From an uncultured Collinsella sp. (GTDB lineage: Bacteria > Actinomycetota > Coriobacteriia > Coriobacteriales > Coriobacteriaceae): a stretch of DNA of 16,574 bases. Shown piece by piece: positions 6,311 to 14,110 of the stretch (the stretch's first letter is position 1; every line of letters starts with the position of its first letter). Both the position numbers and the translations under genes were made by a program. Below the pieces are notes generated by a model, which saw only the letters and a list, made by a program, of their open reading frames with translations, was not told where the DNA came from and searched no databases. The stretch is taken from contig UROA01000024.1 in NCBI GenBank assembly GCA_900549355.1, forward strand, positions 1 through 16,574, in the 5' to 3' direction.

Positions 6311-7471
6311 TCATGGCCTTTGACTTGTAAGACGAAATAGCGCGGGGATATACACCAGGGAAGAAATCCCGAGCGCAACAAGCAATACGACTCGAATGCC
6401 CGCGATGCTGCTCAACGCAGCATTGAACAGATAGAAAAGGATGGCACCCACCGCCACCATCTGGCTTTGGACCGAAATCAGTGAACAGCGCATCGAAGAA
6501 TCGACAGCATTTTGAAAAATTAAGTATTTAATTGGAGCAAATAACGAGTACGCGACCGTCTGCAGTACATAGAACACGGGCAGCAAATAGACCGGAGTAA
6601 AGGGAATCAAAAACAGAGCAGCCAGGGAAAGGCGCACGATGCCGCAAATACGCGCAAAACGGCCCTTGTCGACATGAGCAATCACACTGGGCACAATAAG
6701 CCCCATGGAGGCCGAGGCAAGAAGCTGGACCGCAATGATCACACCCGAAGCGACGGCATTCATTCCGCGACCCGCAAGCAACAGTGAGAAAAAGTCTTCC
6801 AGGGCGACAAAAGCAAATGCCTGAGAGCAGTCCATGATGAACGCTGAACGAAGAATGCCGTTACGCGCAATAGCGGCACCGATCATCTTCGGGCTAATTC
6901 CACGCTTAGGTGTCGCTGTAGTGTCCCCTCTTCGCATCTCAGGAATGCAGACAACGACAACCAACGTCAACACCATTGCGATGATATCTGCCAAAAGACC
7001 AATGAGATACGCGCCAGCGGACGAAATGAAACCGCCCACACAAGCGGAGAGGGCATAAGAGGCATAGAAAACAAATCGCTCAACGACATTAAGCCTTACG
7101 AGCTGGTCCAGAGAGACGCTGTCAATGTAAATCGCTTCCATGGACCCGCTCATACATGCAGCGGCAAAACCTTTGAGAGCAAACGCGCCGATTAAAAGCA
7201 GAGGAGAACGGACGAGAAGCAGGGCGGCGTAGTATCCAAGCATCCCCACGACGCCAACGAGACCACTTGTCTTTAGTCCAAACCTATCGGCAATATAGCC
7301 AGTGGGAACTTCAAGGATGAACTTGCTCACTTGATATGCAATCATCATGCTAGAAATCGCCACCATCGAGAATCCGACGAATTCAAGGTAAACCGTCAGA
7401 AAATACAAAATGGTGCTGAAGTTCGACAGAAAAACAAACGTCATATAAAGCAAAACCGTACGGTTTTTCAT
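6311..7471 (-). CDS. MFS-family transporter
   Basis: A polytopic inner-membrane protein of about 386 residues, the usual length for a 12-helix major facilitator. The first helix runs near residues 6-28, and the family motif A loop PTGYIADRFGLKTSG (56-70) lies between helices 2 and 3. Many further hydrophobic segments follow. Substrate and direction (drug efflux, metabolite export or uptake) cannot be told. The ATG at 7471 is chosen because GGAGGG precedes it by six bases; an upstream in-frame TTG (7495) would put the ribosome site inside the gene. A LysR-type regulator gene lies upstream on the same strand, with an operator-like palindrome between them, so this is its likely target. Base composition is about 50% GC in two hand-counted 60-base samples, lower than the adjacent genes, which suggests acquisition. 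Confidence 0.88.
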   Translation of the reverse strand: MKNRTVLLYMTFVFLSNFSTILYFLTVYLEFVGFSMVAISSMMIAYQVSKFILEVPTGYIADRFGLKTSGLVGVVGMLGYYAALLLVRSPLLLIGAFALKGFAAACMSGSMEAIYIDSVSLDQLVRLNVVERFVFYASYALSACVGGFISSAGAYLIGLLADIIAMVLTLVVVVCIPEMRRGDTTATPKRGISPKMIGAAIARNGILRSAFIMDCSQAFAFVALEDFFSLLLAGRGMNAVASGVIIAVQLLASASMGLIVPSVIAHVDKGRFARICGIVRLSLAALFLIPFTPVYLLPVFYVLQTVAYSLFAPIKYLIFQNAVDSSMRCSLISVQSQMVAVGAILFYLFNAALSSIAGIRVVLLVALGISSLVYIPALFRLTSQRP

Positions 7472-7553
7472 GCTCCGCCCTCCAAGAGTCAACAATCTAA
7501 ATCGGAATCTTGGAAAAGCATGAGGGCAAAGCCGTCAGTCATGTGTTACAAGG

Positions 7554-7572
7554 CGTCAACATTCACTTGACG
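7554..7572. promoter_or_regulatory. Candidate operator upstream of the MFS gene
   Basis: CGTCAA (7554-7559) and TTGACG (7567-7572) are a perfect inverted repeat separated by seven bases. It lies 83 bases upstream of the MFS start, between it and the LysR gene. LysR-type regulators bind interrupted dyads in such positions, but the strict T-N11-A form is not met. A second small dyad, GAGGCC/GGCCTC (7577-7582 and 7587-7592), overlaps the LysR stop codon without a T-run. Confidence 0.45.
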
Positions 7573-7590
7573 ACACGAGGCCAAATGGCC

Positions 7591-8481
7591 TCACGAAGCA
7601 AGATGACGCAATAGGTGAAGAAATACCGTCTGGTGTCGATCGGTCCAGGCATTTTGTCGATAGCAAAAGTAGATGGGCAAGGCTACGTCATGCGAACCTT
7701 CAATAGAGTACTCGCTCACTTCCGACCCATCTGATGCGAGAGAAGAGCCAGAAAAACCCAATATCAATCCCCCGGCTTGAAGAAACTCAGCCTGCGCTCT
7801 GTTTCCGTATTCGACGTCGCGGAAGCGGAAATTAACCAGCTGAGCTTCGGGGCATTGATTGATCGCATTGAGACAGGGCGACAAATTAATGGGAACAGCT
7901 AACCTGCCGCCCAGTAACTCACGAACGGTCATAGCACCCACAGATTGATGACCCGCTGGGCACGAAAGAACCTTGAGCTCCTTTTCACCCAAGTATTTCG
8001 AAGAAAGGACACTGTCCCTTGGTTCCTCAAATGAGATGGCCGCATCCGAAATGCCAAGCACAAGTGATTCAAAGCATGTAGCCGTTGGCTGATGCCACAC
8101 ATCAAGGTGAATCTGAGGGTGCGAGCTTTCAAACGAGTCGTACCAGTTTTCGGAAAAAAGACGCCCCCGCCCGTGAAGACAGGGGACGTAAAGACGAAAG
8201 TGGCCGTCGGGCGAAACGCCACCGTTCCCCGATTGGGTGTACTTTTTGAGATCGTCGACTTGTGCCAGGATCACGCGTGCACGACGCGCAAATTCTCTGC
8301 CCGCCGGAGACAAAACAGCCTCCCCCGCCGATCGATTGAGCAAAACGATCTGATACTCAGACTCCAGTTTCTTAATTGCCGACGAGACAGCCTGTGGGCT
8401 CACGTGAACGGCGCGAGCCGCTTTGCGCACGCCGCCGTAGTTCGCTACCGCTTGAAGGTATTCGAGTTGAGAAAACTGCAT
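7591..8481 (-). CDS. LysR-type transcriptional regulator
   Basis: A 296-residue DNA-binding protein of the LysR family (usual length about 300). The N-terminal winged helix-turn-helix spans residues 1-60, with the recognition region GGVRKAARAVHVSPQAVSSAIKKLE near 16-40. This is followed by the linker helix (about 62-90) and a periplasmic-binding-like effector domain (about 95-290). GGAG lies eight bases before ATG 8481. Unlike the common LysR layout it is not divergent from its probable target: the MFS transporter lies 119 bases downstream on the same strand. The HIT gene ends 41 bases upstream, so read-through from the xse/HIT cluster is possible. The ligand is unknown. One hand-counted 60-base sample is 55% GC, between the MFS gene and the flanking genes. 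Confidence 0.92.
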   Translation of the reverse strand: MQFSQLEYLQAVANYGGVRKAARAVHVSPQAVSSAIKKLESEYQIVLLNRSAGEAVLSPAGREFARRARVILAQVDDLKKYTQSGNGGVSPDGHFRLYVPCLHGRGRLFSENWYDSFESSHPQIHLDVWHQPTATCFESLVLGISDAAISFEEPRDSVLSSKYLGEKELKVLSCPAGHQSVGAMTVRELLGGRLAVPINLSPCLNAINQCPEAQLVNFRFRDVEYGNRAQAEFLQAGGLILGFSGSSLASDGSEVSEYSIEGSHDVALPIYFCYRQNAWTDRHQTVFLHLLRHLAS

Positions 8482-8522
8482 AGGTTACTCCAAAGGCAGC
8501 CAAGGCGACGGGCCGTGCGTCC

Positions 8523-8858
8523 TCAGATGAGGTTCTCGCCCAGGTTCTTGCCGCCGAGGACGTGCATGTGGAAGTGCATGACGGTCTGACCGGCGTTGAC
8601 GCCCTTGTTGGAGATGACGCGGAAACCGTCCTCCAGACCCTTGGCCTTGGCGACCTCCTGGATGGCGTGGGCCATGGCGCCCATGGTCTCGGCGGGCACG
8701 TTATCGGCGATGTCACTGTAGTGCTTCTTGGGGATCACGAGCGTGTGGACCGGCGCCTGGGGATTGAGGTCGTCGAACGCGATGACCTGGTCATCCTCGT
8801 AGACGACGGTCGAGGGGATCTCGTGGTTGGCAATTTTGCAGAAGATGCAATCACACAT
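8523..8858 (-). CDS. HIT-family purine nucleoside phosphoramidase/hydrolase (HinT-like)
   Basis: Small cytoplasmic nucleotide hydrolase of the histidine-triad family; HinT-type members cleave aminoacyl-adenylate or AMP-phosphoramidate substrates. The 111 residues contain a Zn-type CIFC pair (Cys4, Cys7), ValIlePro-Lys-Lys-His near 41-46 and the catalytic triad block HFHMHVLGG (His95, His97, His99) near the C-terminus. The tail after the triad is short. ATG 8858 is chosen because AAAGGA precedes it by eight bases; the upstream in-frame GTG (8876) would contain that site. It follows xseB by 49 bases on the same strand. The biological substrate is not evident. Confidence 0.93.
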   Translation of the reverse strand: MCDCIFCKIANHEIPSTVVYEDDQVIAFDDLNPQAPVHTLVIPKKHYSDIADNVPAETMGAMAHAIQEVAKAKGLEDGFRVISNKGVNAGQTVMHFHMHVLGGKNLGENLI

Positions 8859-8907
8859 GGTTGGTTCCTTTCTCACAGACCAAGGTAATTATATTTGGTC
8901 GGGATGG

Positions 8908-9174
8908 TTAGAACGAAAGGTTGTCGTCGGTGTTGGCGGCTTCGCCGTCGGCGAGCACGTCGTTGCCGTCGACGTCCTTCAGGAGCACCGAGACCTTCTG
9001 CTCGGCATCGGACAAGCGGGTACGCAGGCTCTTGAGGAGCTCGACGCCGCGGGTATAGCTCTCAAGCGACTCCTCGAGCTCCATATCACCCGACTCCAAG
9101 CTGCGGATGATGAGCTCCAACTCCTGTGAAGCCTGCTTGTACGTAAGCTGCTCGACCGGGGTCTTCTCTGCCAT
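8908..9174 (-). CDS. xseB: Exonuclease VII small subunit
   Basis: The small helical subunit of exonuclease VII, which forms long coiled-coil stalks with the large subunit and is needed for degradation of single-stranded DNA. The 88 residues match the usual 70-90. The family block LTYKQASQELELIIRSLE (about 10-27) and the following amphipathic helix with ELLKSLRTRLSDAEQKV (about 44-60) are clear; the acidic tail is variable. A GGAAAGGAAA ribosome region precedes ATG 9174. It begins 42 bases after the stop of xseA, as expected for the pair in one transcript. Confidence 0.93.
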   Translation of the reverse strand: MAEKTPVEQLTYKQASQELELIIRSLESGDMELEESLESYTRGVELLKSLRTRLSDAEQKVSVLLKDVDGNDVLADGEAANTDDNLSF

Positions 9175-9216
9175 ATCTGTTTCCTTTCCTAAAGGTTTAT
9201 CGCTATGAAACGCGGC

Positions 9217-10668
9217 CTACTCGACCGTATCGACCGTTGCCGCCACGTTGCCGTCTGCCATGCGCACGCGAATGGCGTCACCGGGCTTAAAGGTCTTGGC
9301 GCTCGTGGCCACCCCATCATCGCTGTACGCGATGGAATAACCACGGGCAAGCACCTTGAGCGGCGACAGGGCATCGAGCGAGGCTGCCGCACGGCCCAGG
9401 TCGGATGCTGGCTTGTTGAGCATCGTGCGCCCCTGATGCTCCAGGCGGGAGCTTGCGAGCGTGAGCGCATGGCGCTTGCCATCGAGTCCTGAGGTGCTTG
9501 CGATCAAGCGCTCGGGCAGACGCTCAAAGTTGGAGCGGAATGCCCCAACCGAACGCGTTATGGCGCCGGACAAACGATCGGCCGTCAGGGCAAGCTCAGA
9601 CTCGCGACGCTCAACCATAAACGTTGGGTCGTTGAGGCACGGGCGGCACGCAGCCGCATCGAGCGCATCGCCCAAGCGAGCCGTATAGGTATCCCAGGCA
9701 CGGCGACCGCGCTGATCGAGCATCTCCAGGTCGACCTGGGCCGACCCAATCATCGATGCCATCGCAGCACCCAGACGTTGATAGCGCGCCTCGAGCACAT
9801 CGGCCAACTCCGTCATAGCCGGCGCCACCGATTCGGCCGCCGCCGTAGGCGTGGAGGCGCGACGGTCGCTCACCATGTCGCAAATCGAGGTATCGGGCTC
9901 ATGGCCAATGCCGGTCACCACGGGCACGGGACAAGCCGCCACCGCGCGAGCAAGCTCCTCGTCATTAAAGGTCATGAGGTCCTCAAAGGAGCCGCCGCCG
10001 CGCACCAACAAAATACAGTCGGGCGCCGGCGTAATGGAAGCGGCGCGGCGCAGGCCCTCAATGAGCTCTGTCGGCGCACCCTCGCCTTGTACCTTGGCAC
10101 CCACGCAGACGAGCTCGACGAGCGGGTTGCGACGACGCAATGTGCGCTTGACGTCGTCGATTACGGCACCCGAAAGCGAGGTGACGACCGCCACGCGGGA
10201 GCAGAACACCGGGATGCGGCGCTTGCGCGCTTCGTCCATCAGACCCTCACGGCGTAGCTTTTCGGCCAGTTGCGCCACTTGTTGACGCAGCAGACCCTCC
10301 CCCGCCAGCGAAAACGAGCGAGCGACAAAGCTCATGCGGCCCGTAGCCTTATAGAGATTGAAGCTGCCCTTAAAGCTCACCTGCATACCGTCGCGCAGAT
10401 CGAACGTGCGCTTGAGATAGGCACCCTTCCAAATGATGCAGTCAACGGCGGCCGAATCGTCCTTGATCTGGAAATAGCAGTGGCCGCTTCGGGCGTTAGG
10501 ACCACGAAAACCCGTGACCTCGCCCAAGACGCTCAGCTGCGGAATGGCATCGAGCGCACCGGCGGCGATCTCCACCGCCTGGCTCACGCTGAGCTCCTTG
10601 CGCTCTTGCTCGTCCGAACCGTCGAACTCGGCGGAAACGGCATTACCGGTTAGGTTCCAGCCTGCCAC
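9217..10668 (-). CDS. xseA: Exonuclease VII large subunit
   Basis: Catalytic subunit that processively cleaves single-stranded DNA into short oligonucleotides, acting with XseB in repair and recombination clean-up. The 483 residues show an N-terminal OB-fold (about 27-120; SVLGEVTGFRGPN and SGHCYFQIKDD at 61-71), then the catalytic region: RVAVVTSLSGAVIDD (158-172), LVRGGGSFEDLMTFNDEELARAV (221-243), TGIGHEPDTSICD (252-264) and RASTPTAAAE (270-279). A long helical domain follows, and the C-terminal LKVLARGYS motif. The start codon is GTG (10668) with a near-perfect AAAGGAGG four bases before it. It heads the xseA-xseB-HIT cluster. The region 10669-10783 upstream shows no promoter I trust. Confidence 0.95.
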   Translation of the reverse strand: MAGWNLTGNAVSAEFDGSDEQERKELSVSQAVEIAAGALDAIPQLSVLGEVTGFRGPNARSGHCYFQIKDDSAAVDCIIWKGAYLKRTFDLRDGMQVSFKGSFNLYKATGRMSFVARSFSLAGEGLLRQQVAQLAEKLRREGLMDEARKRRIPVFCSRVAVVTSLSGAVIDDVKRTLRRRNPLVELVCVGAKVQGEGAPTELIEGLRRAASITPAPDCILLVRGGGSFEDLMTFNDEELARAVAACPVPVVTGIGHEPDTSICDMVSDRRASTPTAAAESVAPAMTELADVLEARYQRLGAAMASMIGSAQVDLEMLDQRGRRAWDTYTARLGDALDAAACRPCLNDPTFMVERRESELALTADRLSGAITRSVGAFRSNFERLPERLIASTSGLDGKRHALTLASSRLEHQGRTMLNKPASDLGRAAASLDALSPLKVLARGYSIAYSDDGVATSAKTFKPGDAIRVRMADGNVAATVDTVE

Positions 10669-10783
10669 GCAGCCTCCTTTCGTTATCGAGCACAGAGGCT
10701 CCGGCCCCGTGCGAAATTAAGTCCAACACATAGTACAGCGCCGCGAGGACACGAATCCCCGCGGCGCCTGCCTGTCCCATTTG

Positions 10784-11488
10784 TTATCGGTTGGAGTTTC
10801 TGTTGTAGCGAGCCATAAGGTAGAGCAACTGAATGATCGAAGTGAGCGCTGCAGCCACATAGGTAAGCGCGGCTGCCGTCAGTACCTTCTTGGCGCCGTT
10901 GACCTGCTTGGAGCTCATGCCCGACTGCTCGATGTACGCCACAGCACGTCGGCTGGCGTCAATCTCGACAGGCAACGTAACGAGTTGGAACAGCACACTA
11001 AACGAGAAGAAGATCAACGCGAGGGTCGTGAGCCCGGCAATGTTCATAAACAGGCCCAAGAGTAACACGATGGTCCAGGTGTTCTGGGTAAAGTTGACGA
11101 CCGGCACGAGGGCGGTACGCACTTTCATCATGGCATAGCCGCTTTGACGCTGGGCGGCATGGCCCGCCTCGTGGCAGGCGACGGTAACGCTTGCGACCGA
11201 ACCGCCCGAACGGTTGGCATCCGACAGATACAGGTTGTTGTCCTGCGGGTTGTAATGGTCGGTGAGCTCGCCAGCGACACCCTTGATACCCACGGCGCTA
11301 CAACCGTTGGCATCGAGCATGCGGCGAGCGACTGTGGCACCCGTATCGCCGTCCGAGCGAACCTTGGACCACGTCTTGTACGTCGAGTTGATATAGCTCT
11401 GTGCGGCAAGGCCAAGCACCGTGCAGACAAGAACAACCAGCAGGTACAGCGGGTCGATGCCAAAGCCGTATCCATAGTAATAAGGCAT
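10784..11488 (-). CDS. Membrane zinc metallopeptidase, YugP-like
   Basis: A 234-residue integral membrane protein of the neutral zinc metallopeptidase family (Zn_peptidase_2 type, as Bacillus YugP). The first membrane helix lies at about 12-30. The catalytic HEAGH zinc motif is at 106-110, followed by two hydrophobic segments (about 137-172), a conserved LPVEIDASRRA block (172-182) likely to supply the third metal ligand, and a last helix near 202-226 with a basic tail. ATG 11488 follows GGAGG by seven bases. It lies 64 bases downstream of RNase D on the same strand. A GC-rich dyad after the stop (10738-10767) lacks a T-run. Substrates of this family are largely unknown. Confidence 0.9.
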   Translation of the reverse strand: MPYYYGYGFGIDPLYLLVVLVCTVLGLAAQSYINSTYKTWSKVRSDGDTGATVARRMLDANGCSAVGIKGVAGELTDHYNPQDNNLYLSDANRSGGSVASVTVACHEAGHAAQRQSGYAMMKVRTALVPVVNFTQNTWTIVLLLGLFMNIAGLTTLALIFFSFSVLFQLVTLPVEIDASRRAVAYIEQSGMSSKQVNGAKKVLTAAALTYVAAALTSIIQLLYLMARYNRNSNR

Positions 11489-11552
11489 GCGAATTCCTCC
11501 GAGTCGAGTTACACGTTGGAGGCATTTTACCCACTCAACCGGCTAGGCTTCC

Positions 11553-12686
11553 CTACAGGAGCTCGATTTTGCCGTCCTTCACCGTCAACCCCATATTGCC
11601 GGAAAGCAGATCGTCCAGACGCGAGCCCACAAGCTCAAAGCGCCAACCTTCGCGCAGGCGGCTCTGCTCGGGATGCTCAATGTAGTCGGCCAGGTCATCG
11701 CGCGAGGCAATGACCGAAGTCGCCACGCCCGAGCGCTCGGCAACCAGGCGGATGAGCGCGTACATCAGGTCCGTCACACTCTCCAACTCCGGCGAAATCT
11801 GACGGTGACCGCGCACCATGAGCGGCAGGCGATCGTGCGGGCAGCTCGCGCCGCGCTTGATGGCCATGAGCGCACCGTCCACGTCGCGCTCCCCCAACTG
11901 ATCGGTACCGCGGATGCTACGGAACTCCTCAACGCGCACGGGATTGCGCTTAACGAGCGCAAGCAGCGTGTCGTCGGACATGACCCACTTGCGCGGGATG
12001 TTACGGCGCTCGGCGCGGTCCTCGCGCCAGGCGGCGAGCTCGCGCGCGATGCCCAACTGGTGACGGCTGCACGAATTGATGCGTTTGACCTTGCGGAACG
12101 CCTCGTGGCGATCGGCGCGATAGTGCGACTCGTCAGCCAGCGGGCGCAGCTCGTCGAGCACCCAGTCCACACGGCCCAGCTCGCGCAGGCGGCTCATCAT
12201 CTCGGTATAGGCGACGATCAGGTACTTGACGTCATCGATCGCATACTCAATCTGCTTATCGGTCAGCGGGCGGCGCGACCAGTCGGTCAGTGACTCGGTC
12301 TTGGGCAGCGATACGCCGCAGAACGTCTGAACAAGCGCGCCATACGAAATCTGCTGGCGCTCGCCCAAAAAGGCGGCGGCGACCTGCGTATCGAAAATCG
12401 GTCGTGGCAGCACGCCCACGGTATGGAGCATGACCTCCATATCCTGCGAGCACGCGTGGAAGACCTTGGTCACGCTCTCGTCGGCCATAAGCTCGGCAAG
12501 CGGCGATAGGTCGTCGATTACCAGGGGATCGACCGCGACGCTCTCAGCAGGGGTGGCAATCTGAACCAAACATAGACGCGGATGGAACGTGCGCTCGCGC
12601 AAAAACTCGGTATCGACGGCAATCGCGTCGAACTCACGGGCGCGCTGGCAAAAGTCGAGTAGAGCCTGATGTGTGGAAATGTACAT
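11553..12686 (-). CDS. rnd: Ribonuclease D
   Basis: A 3'-5' exoribonuclease of the DEDDy family that trims 3' ends of tRNA and other small stable RNAs. From ATG 12686 the protein has 377 residues, close to E. coli RNase D. The exonuclease motifs are VDTEF with Asp25 and Glu27 (Exo I), HACSQDMEV with Asp82 (Exo II) and YAIDDVKYL with Tyr148 and Asp152 (Exo III, the Y-x3-D form). An HRDC-type helical domain follows at about 205-285 (REDRAERRNIPRKWVMSDD), then a second helical domain. The ATG start is chosen over an in-frame GTG 12 codons upstream because family proteins begin close to this point; its ribosome site is weak. It is divergent from the lipid kinase homologue. Confidence 0.92.
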   Translation of the reverse strand: MYISTHQALLDFCQRAREFDAIAVDTEFLRERTFHPRLCLVQIATPAESVAVDPLVIDDLSPLAELMADESVTKVFHACSQDMEVMLHTVGVLPRPIFDTQVAAAFLGERQQISYGALVQTFCGVSLPKTESLTDWSRRPLTDKQIEYAIDDVKYLIVAYTEMMSRLRELGRVDWVLDELRPLADESHYRADRHEAFRKVKRINSCSRHQLGIARELAAWREDRAERRNIPRKWVMSDDTLLALVKRNPVRVEEFRSIRGTDQLGERDVDGALMAIKRGASCPHDRLPLMVRGHRQISPELESVTDLMYALIRLVAERSGVATSVIASRDDLADYIEHPEQSRLREGWRFELVGSRLDDLLSGNMGLTVKDGKIELL

Positions 12687-12748
12687 ATCAACCCATCGAA
12701 TAAGGTTAGGCCCGAAAAACACGGGTAGGATATCGGCATTGCCTTACA

Positions 12749-12756
12749 ACTATACT
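12749..12756. promoter_or_regulatory. Possible divergent -10 elements between rnd and the lipid kinase gene
   Basis: In the short divergent gap (12687-12784) TATAGT reads on the minus strand (12754-12749) and TATACT on the plus strand (12751-12756), overlapping each other. Neither has a good -35 at the right distance. Offered as the only promoter-like sequence visible in this gap. Confidence 0.25.
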
Positions 12757-12784
12757 CGGTTAGTCACAGAACGGGAACGTAAGT

Positions 12785-13702
12785 ATGCGCTGCCTTATCA
12801 TCCACAACCCGGCATCGGGCCCCAGCTCAGATGAAATCTTCGCATTCACGCACGCCCTTGCACAGGGCGGCGACGAGGTCGTGATGCGCTTTATCGGCGA
12901 TGGCATGGAACCCGAGGACGCCGTGGCAGACGTGCGCGAGTTTGACCGCGTGGTCGTTTCGGGCGGCGACGGCACTGTCTCCAACGTGCTCGACCAGATG
13001 CGCGGATGCGGTGTCCCCACGCTCGTCTTCCCCTCCGGTACGGCCTGCCTGTTCTTCAACAACATCGGCAATGCCCCCGAGGCGGCGGCGCTCGCCAAGG
13101 CCTGCCGTGCCGGTCGCACGGTCAAAGTCGACATGGGCGAGCTCTTTTGGCTCGACGAGAACGGCAACGAGAAGCGCCACGGCTTCATCATCATCGCCGG
13201 CTCGGGCTTCGACGCCGAGATCATGATGAAGGCCGCCCCCACCAAAAACGACATCGGCGAGATCGCCTACTTCCTCTCTGCGCTCGCCACGCCCAACCCT
13301 ACGGTAGCGCACTTTACGATTGAGCATGACGGCATTGTCGAGGAGCTCGACGGCATCTGCTGCATGGCCGGCAACACCTCGGTCATCCAAAACGACATCA
13401 ACCTGTTCCCCGACTGCCGCATGAACGATGGCATGGTCGACATTGCGGTCATCGAACCCGTGCGCACCGTGCAGCTGCTGCCTACCGTGATCACCGCTGC
13501 GCTTGACCCCGCCGGCAAGGTACTCGGGCGCCCGCAGTTCAAGATCATCCAGACCAAGGAAGCCAAGATCACCTGCACCCCGTCGCTGGGCATGCAGTTC
13601 GATGGCGAAATTATCTCCAGCAATTCGGGCGTCTTTGGAGCCCGCGCGCTTCCACAATGCCTCGACCTCATCGTCGACGAATTCTCCCCGCTCGGAAAAT
13701 AG
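12785..13702 (+). CDS. Diacylglycerol/lipid kinase family protein (YegS/DgkB-like)
   Basis: A 305-residue cytosolic or membrane-associated member of the diacylglycerol kinase catalytic family, which phosphorylates lipids such as diacylglycerol, phosphatidylglycerol or undecaprenol with ATP. The N-terminal NPASG (8-12) and the ATP-binding GGDGTV (60-65) are clear, and FDGE (272-275) near the C-terminus supplies the acidic pair typical of the active site. The usual P-x-GTxND(F/L) motif is instead FPSGTACLFFN (82-92), without the Asn-Asp pair, so its substrate or activity may differ. Ribosome site GGGA is weak and far from ATG 12785. A 30-codon membrane microprotein gene starts ten bases after the stop and is probably coupled. 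Sequence family is sure; the substrate is not. Confidence 0.88.
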   Translation: MRCLIIHNPASGPSSDEIFAFTHALAQGGDEVVMRFIGDGMEPEDAVADVREFDRVVVSGGDGTVSNVLDQMRGCGVPTLVFPSGTACLFFNNIGNAPEAAALAKACRAGRTVKVDMGELFWLDENGNEKRHGFIIIAGSGFDAEIMMKAAPTKNDIGEIAYFLSALATPNPTVAHFTIEHDGIVEELDGICCMAGNTSVIQNDINLFPDCRMNDGMVDIAVIEPVRTVQLLPTVITAALDPAGKVLGRPQFKIIQTKEAKITCTPSLGMQFDGEIISSNSGVFGARALPQCLDLIVDEFSPLGK

Positions 13703-13711
13703 GAGGACTCT

Positions 13712-13804
13712 ATGAACGACAATCCCCTGCTCGGCTTTATCATCATCGTTTTGGCCATGCTCGTCGGCTATGCGATCAACGTGATCCACCGCCGGAAGAA
13801 GTAA
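13712..13804 (+). CDS. 30-residue single-pass membrane microprotein
   Basis: A short open frame with an excellent ribosome site: AGGAGG (13701-13706) overlaps the stop codon of the lipid kinase gene and sits five bases before ATG 13712. The predicted peptide begins MNDNPLLGF, continues with an uninterrupted hydrophobic stretch to about residue 24 (FIIIVLAMLVGYAINV) and ends in HRRKK. This is a classic single transmembrane helix with a basic, probably cytoplasmic, C-terminus. A strong terminator follows within 40 bases, closing a two-gene transcript. No family is recognised. It may be a regulatory or scaffold partner of the lipid kinase homologue or another membrane complex; that is inference from coupling only. 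Confidence 0.72.
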   Translation: MNDNPLLGFIIIVLAMLVGYAINVIHRRKK

Positions 13805-13839
13805 TTCCACATTGGTATGATATTCATCAAATTATCGTC

Positions 13840-13880
13840 TCCCCTGCTGTTTATGCATTTGCCAAACAGCAGGGGATTTT
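13840..13880 (+). terminator. Strong intrinsic terminator after the lipid kinase/microprotein pair
   Basis: CCCCTGCTGTTT (13841-13852) pairs perfectly with AAACAGCAGGGG (13864-13875); T13840 with A13876 adds a thirteenth pair. The loop is 11 bases and the tail is ATTTTCATTT. Confidence 0.9.
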
Positions 13881-14110
13881 CATTTCAGGCATTCCCAGCT
13901 ACTTTATTCGGCTACAGTAATTACAGGGCGTCTTTATTAAAGTAAAGCTACAAACTGAGTACAATTAACCGCTCGTCGCATATTTCATCACGCTTATCGA
14001 GTAAGTGTCTTTCATAGATGAATATTGTTTCCAGTTCGTTACGCTAATGGGGTGTCTTTATTGGCTGAAGCCCTCTGGCGACAGAGGGCTTTCGCACGCT
14101 GGGAGGGAAA
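13881..14110 (+). promoter_or_regulatory. Long leader/intergenic region before the C69 dipeptidase
   Basis: Together with the terminator this makes about 300 bases without a convincing gene. A possible -10, TACAAT (13960-13965), has only a poor -35 (TTAAAG, 13937-13942). AAGCCCTCT (14068-14076) pairs perfectly with AGAGGGCTT (14083-14091) around GGCGAC; the hairpin ends ten bases before the GGGAGGG ribosome site and has no real T-run, so it may affect translation or RNA stability rather than end transcription. GTCTTT recurs three times (near 13930, 14006 and 14054). No known riboswitch consensus is apparent to me. Confidence 0.4.

Noticed and set aside
7472..7495. Upstream TTG start for the MFS transporter
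   Set aside because: The GGAGGG ribosome site lies inside this extension and fits ATG 7471.
8859..8876. Upstream GTG start for the HIT protein
   Set aside because: The AAAGGA ribosome site lies within the extension and fits ATG 8858; family members begin near the CxxC pair.
10738..10767. GCGCCGCG/CGCGGCGC dyad after the metallopeptidase as an intrinsic terminator
   Set aside because: The stem is real but no T-run follows on the minus strand, so I do not call it a terminator.
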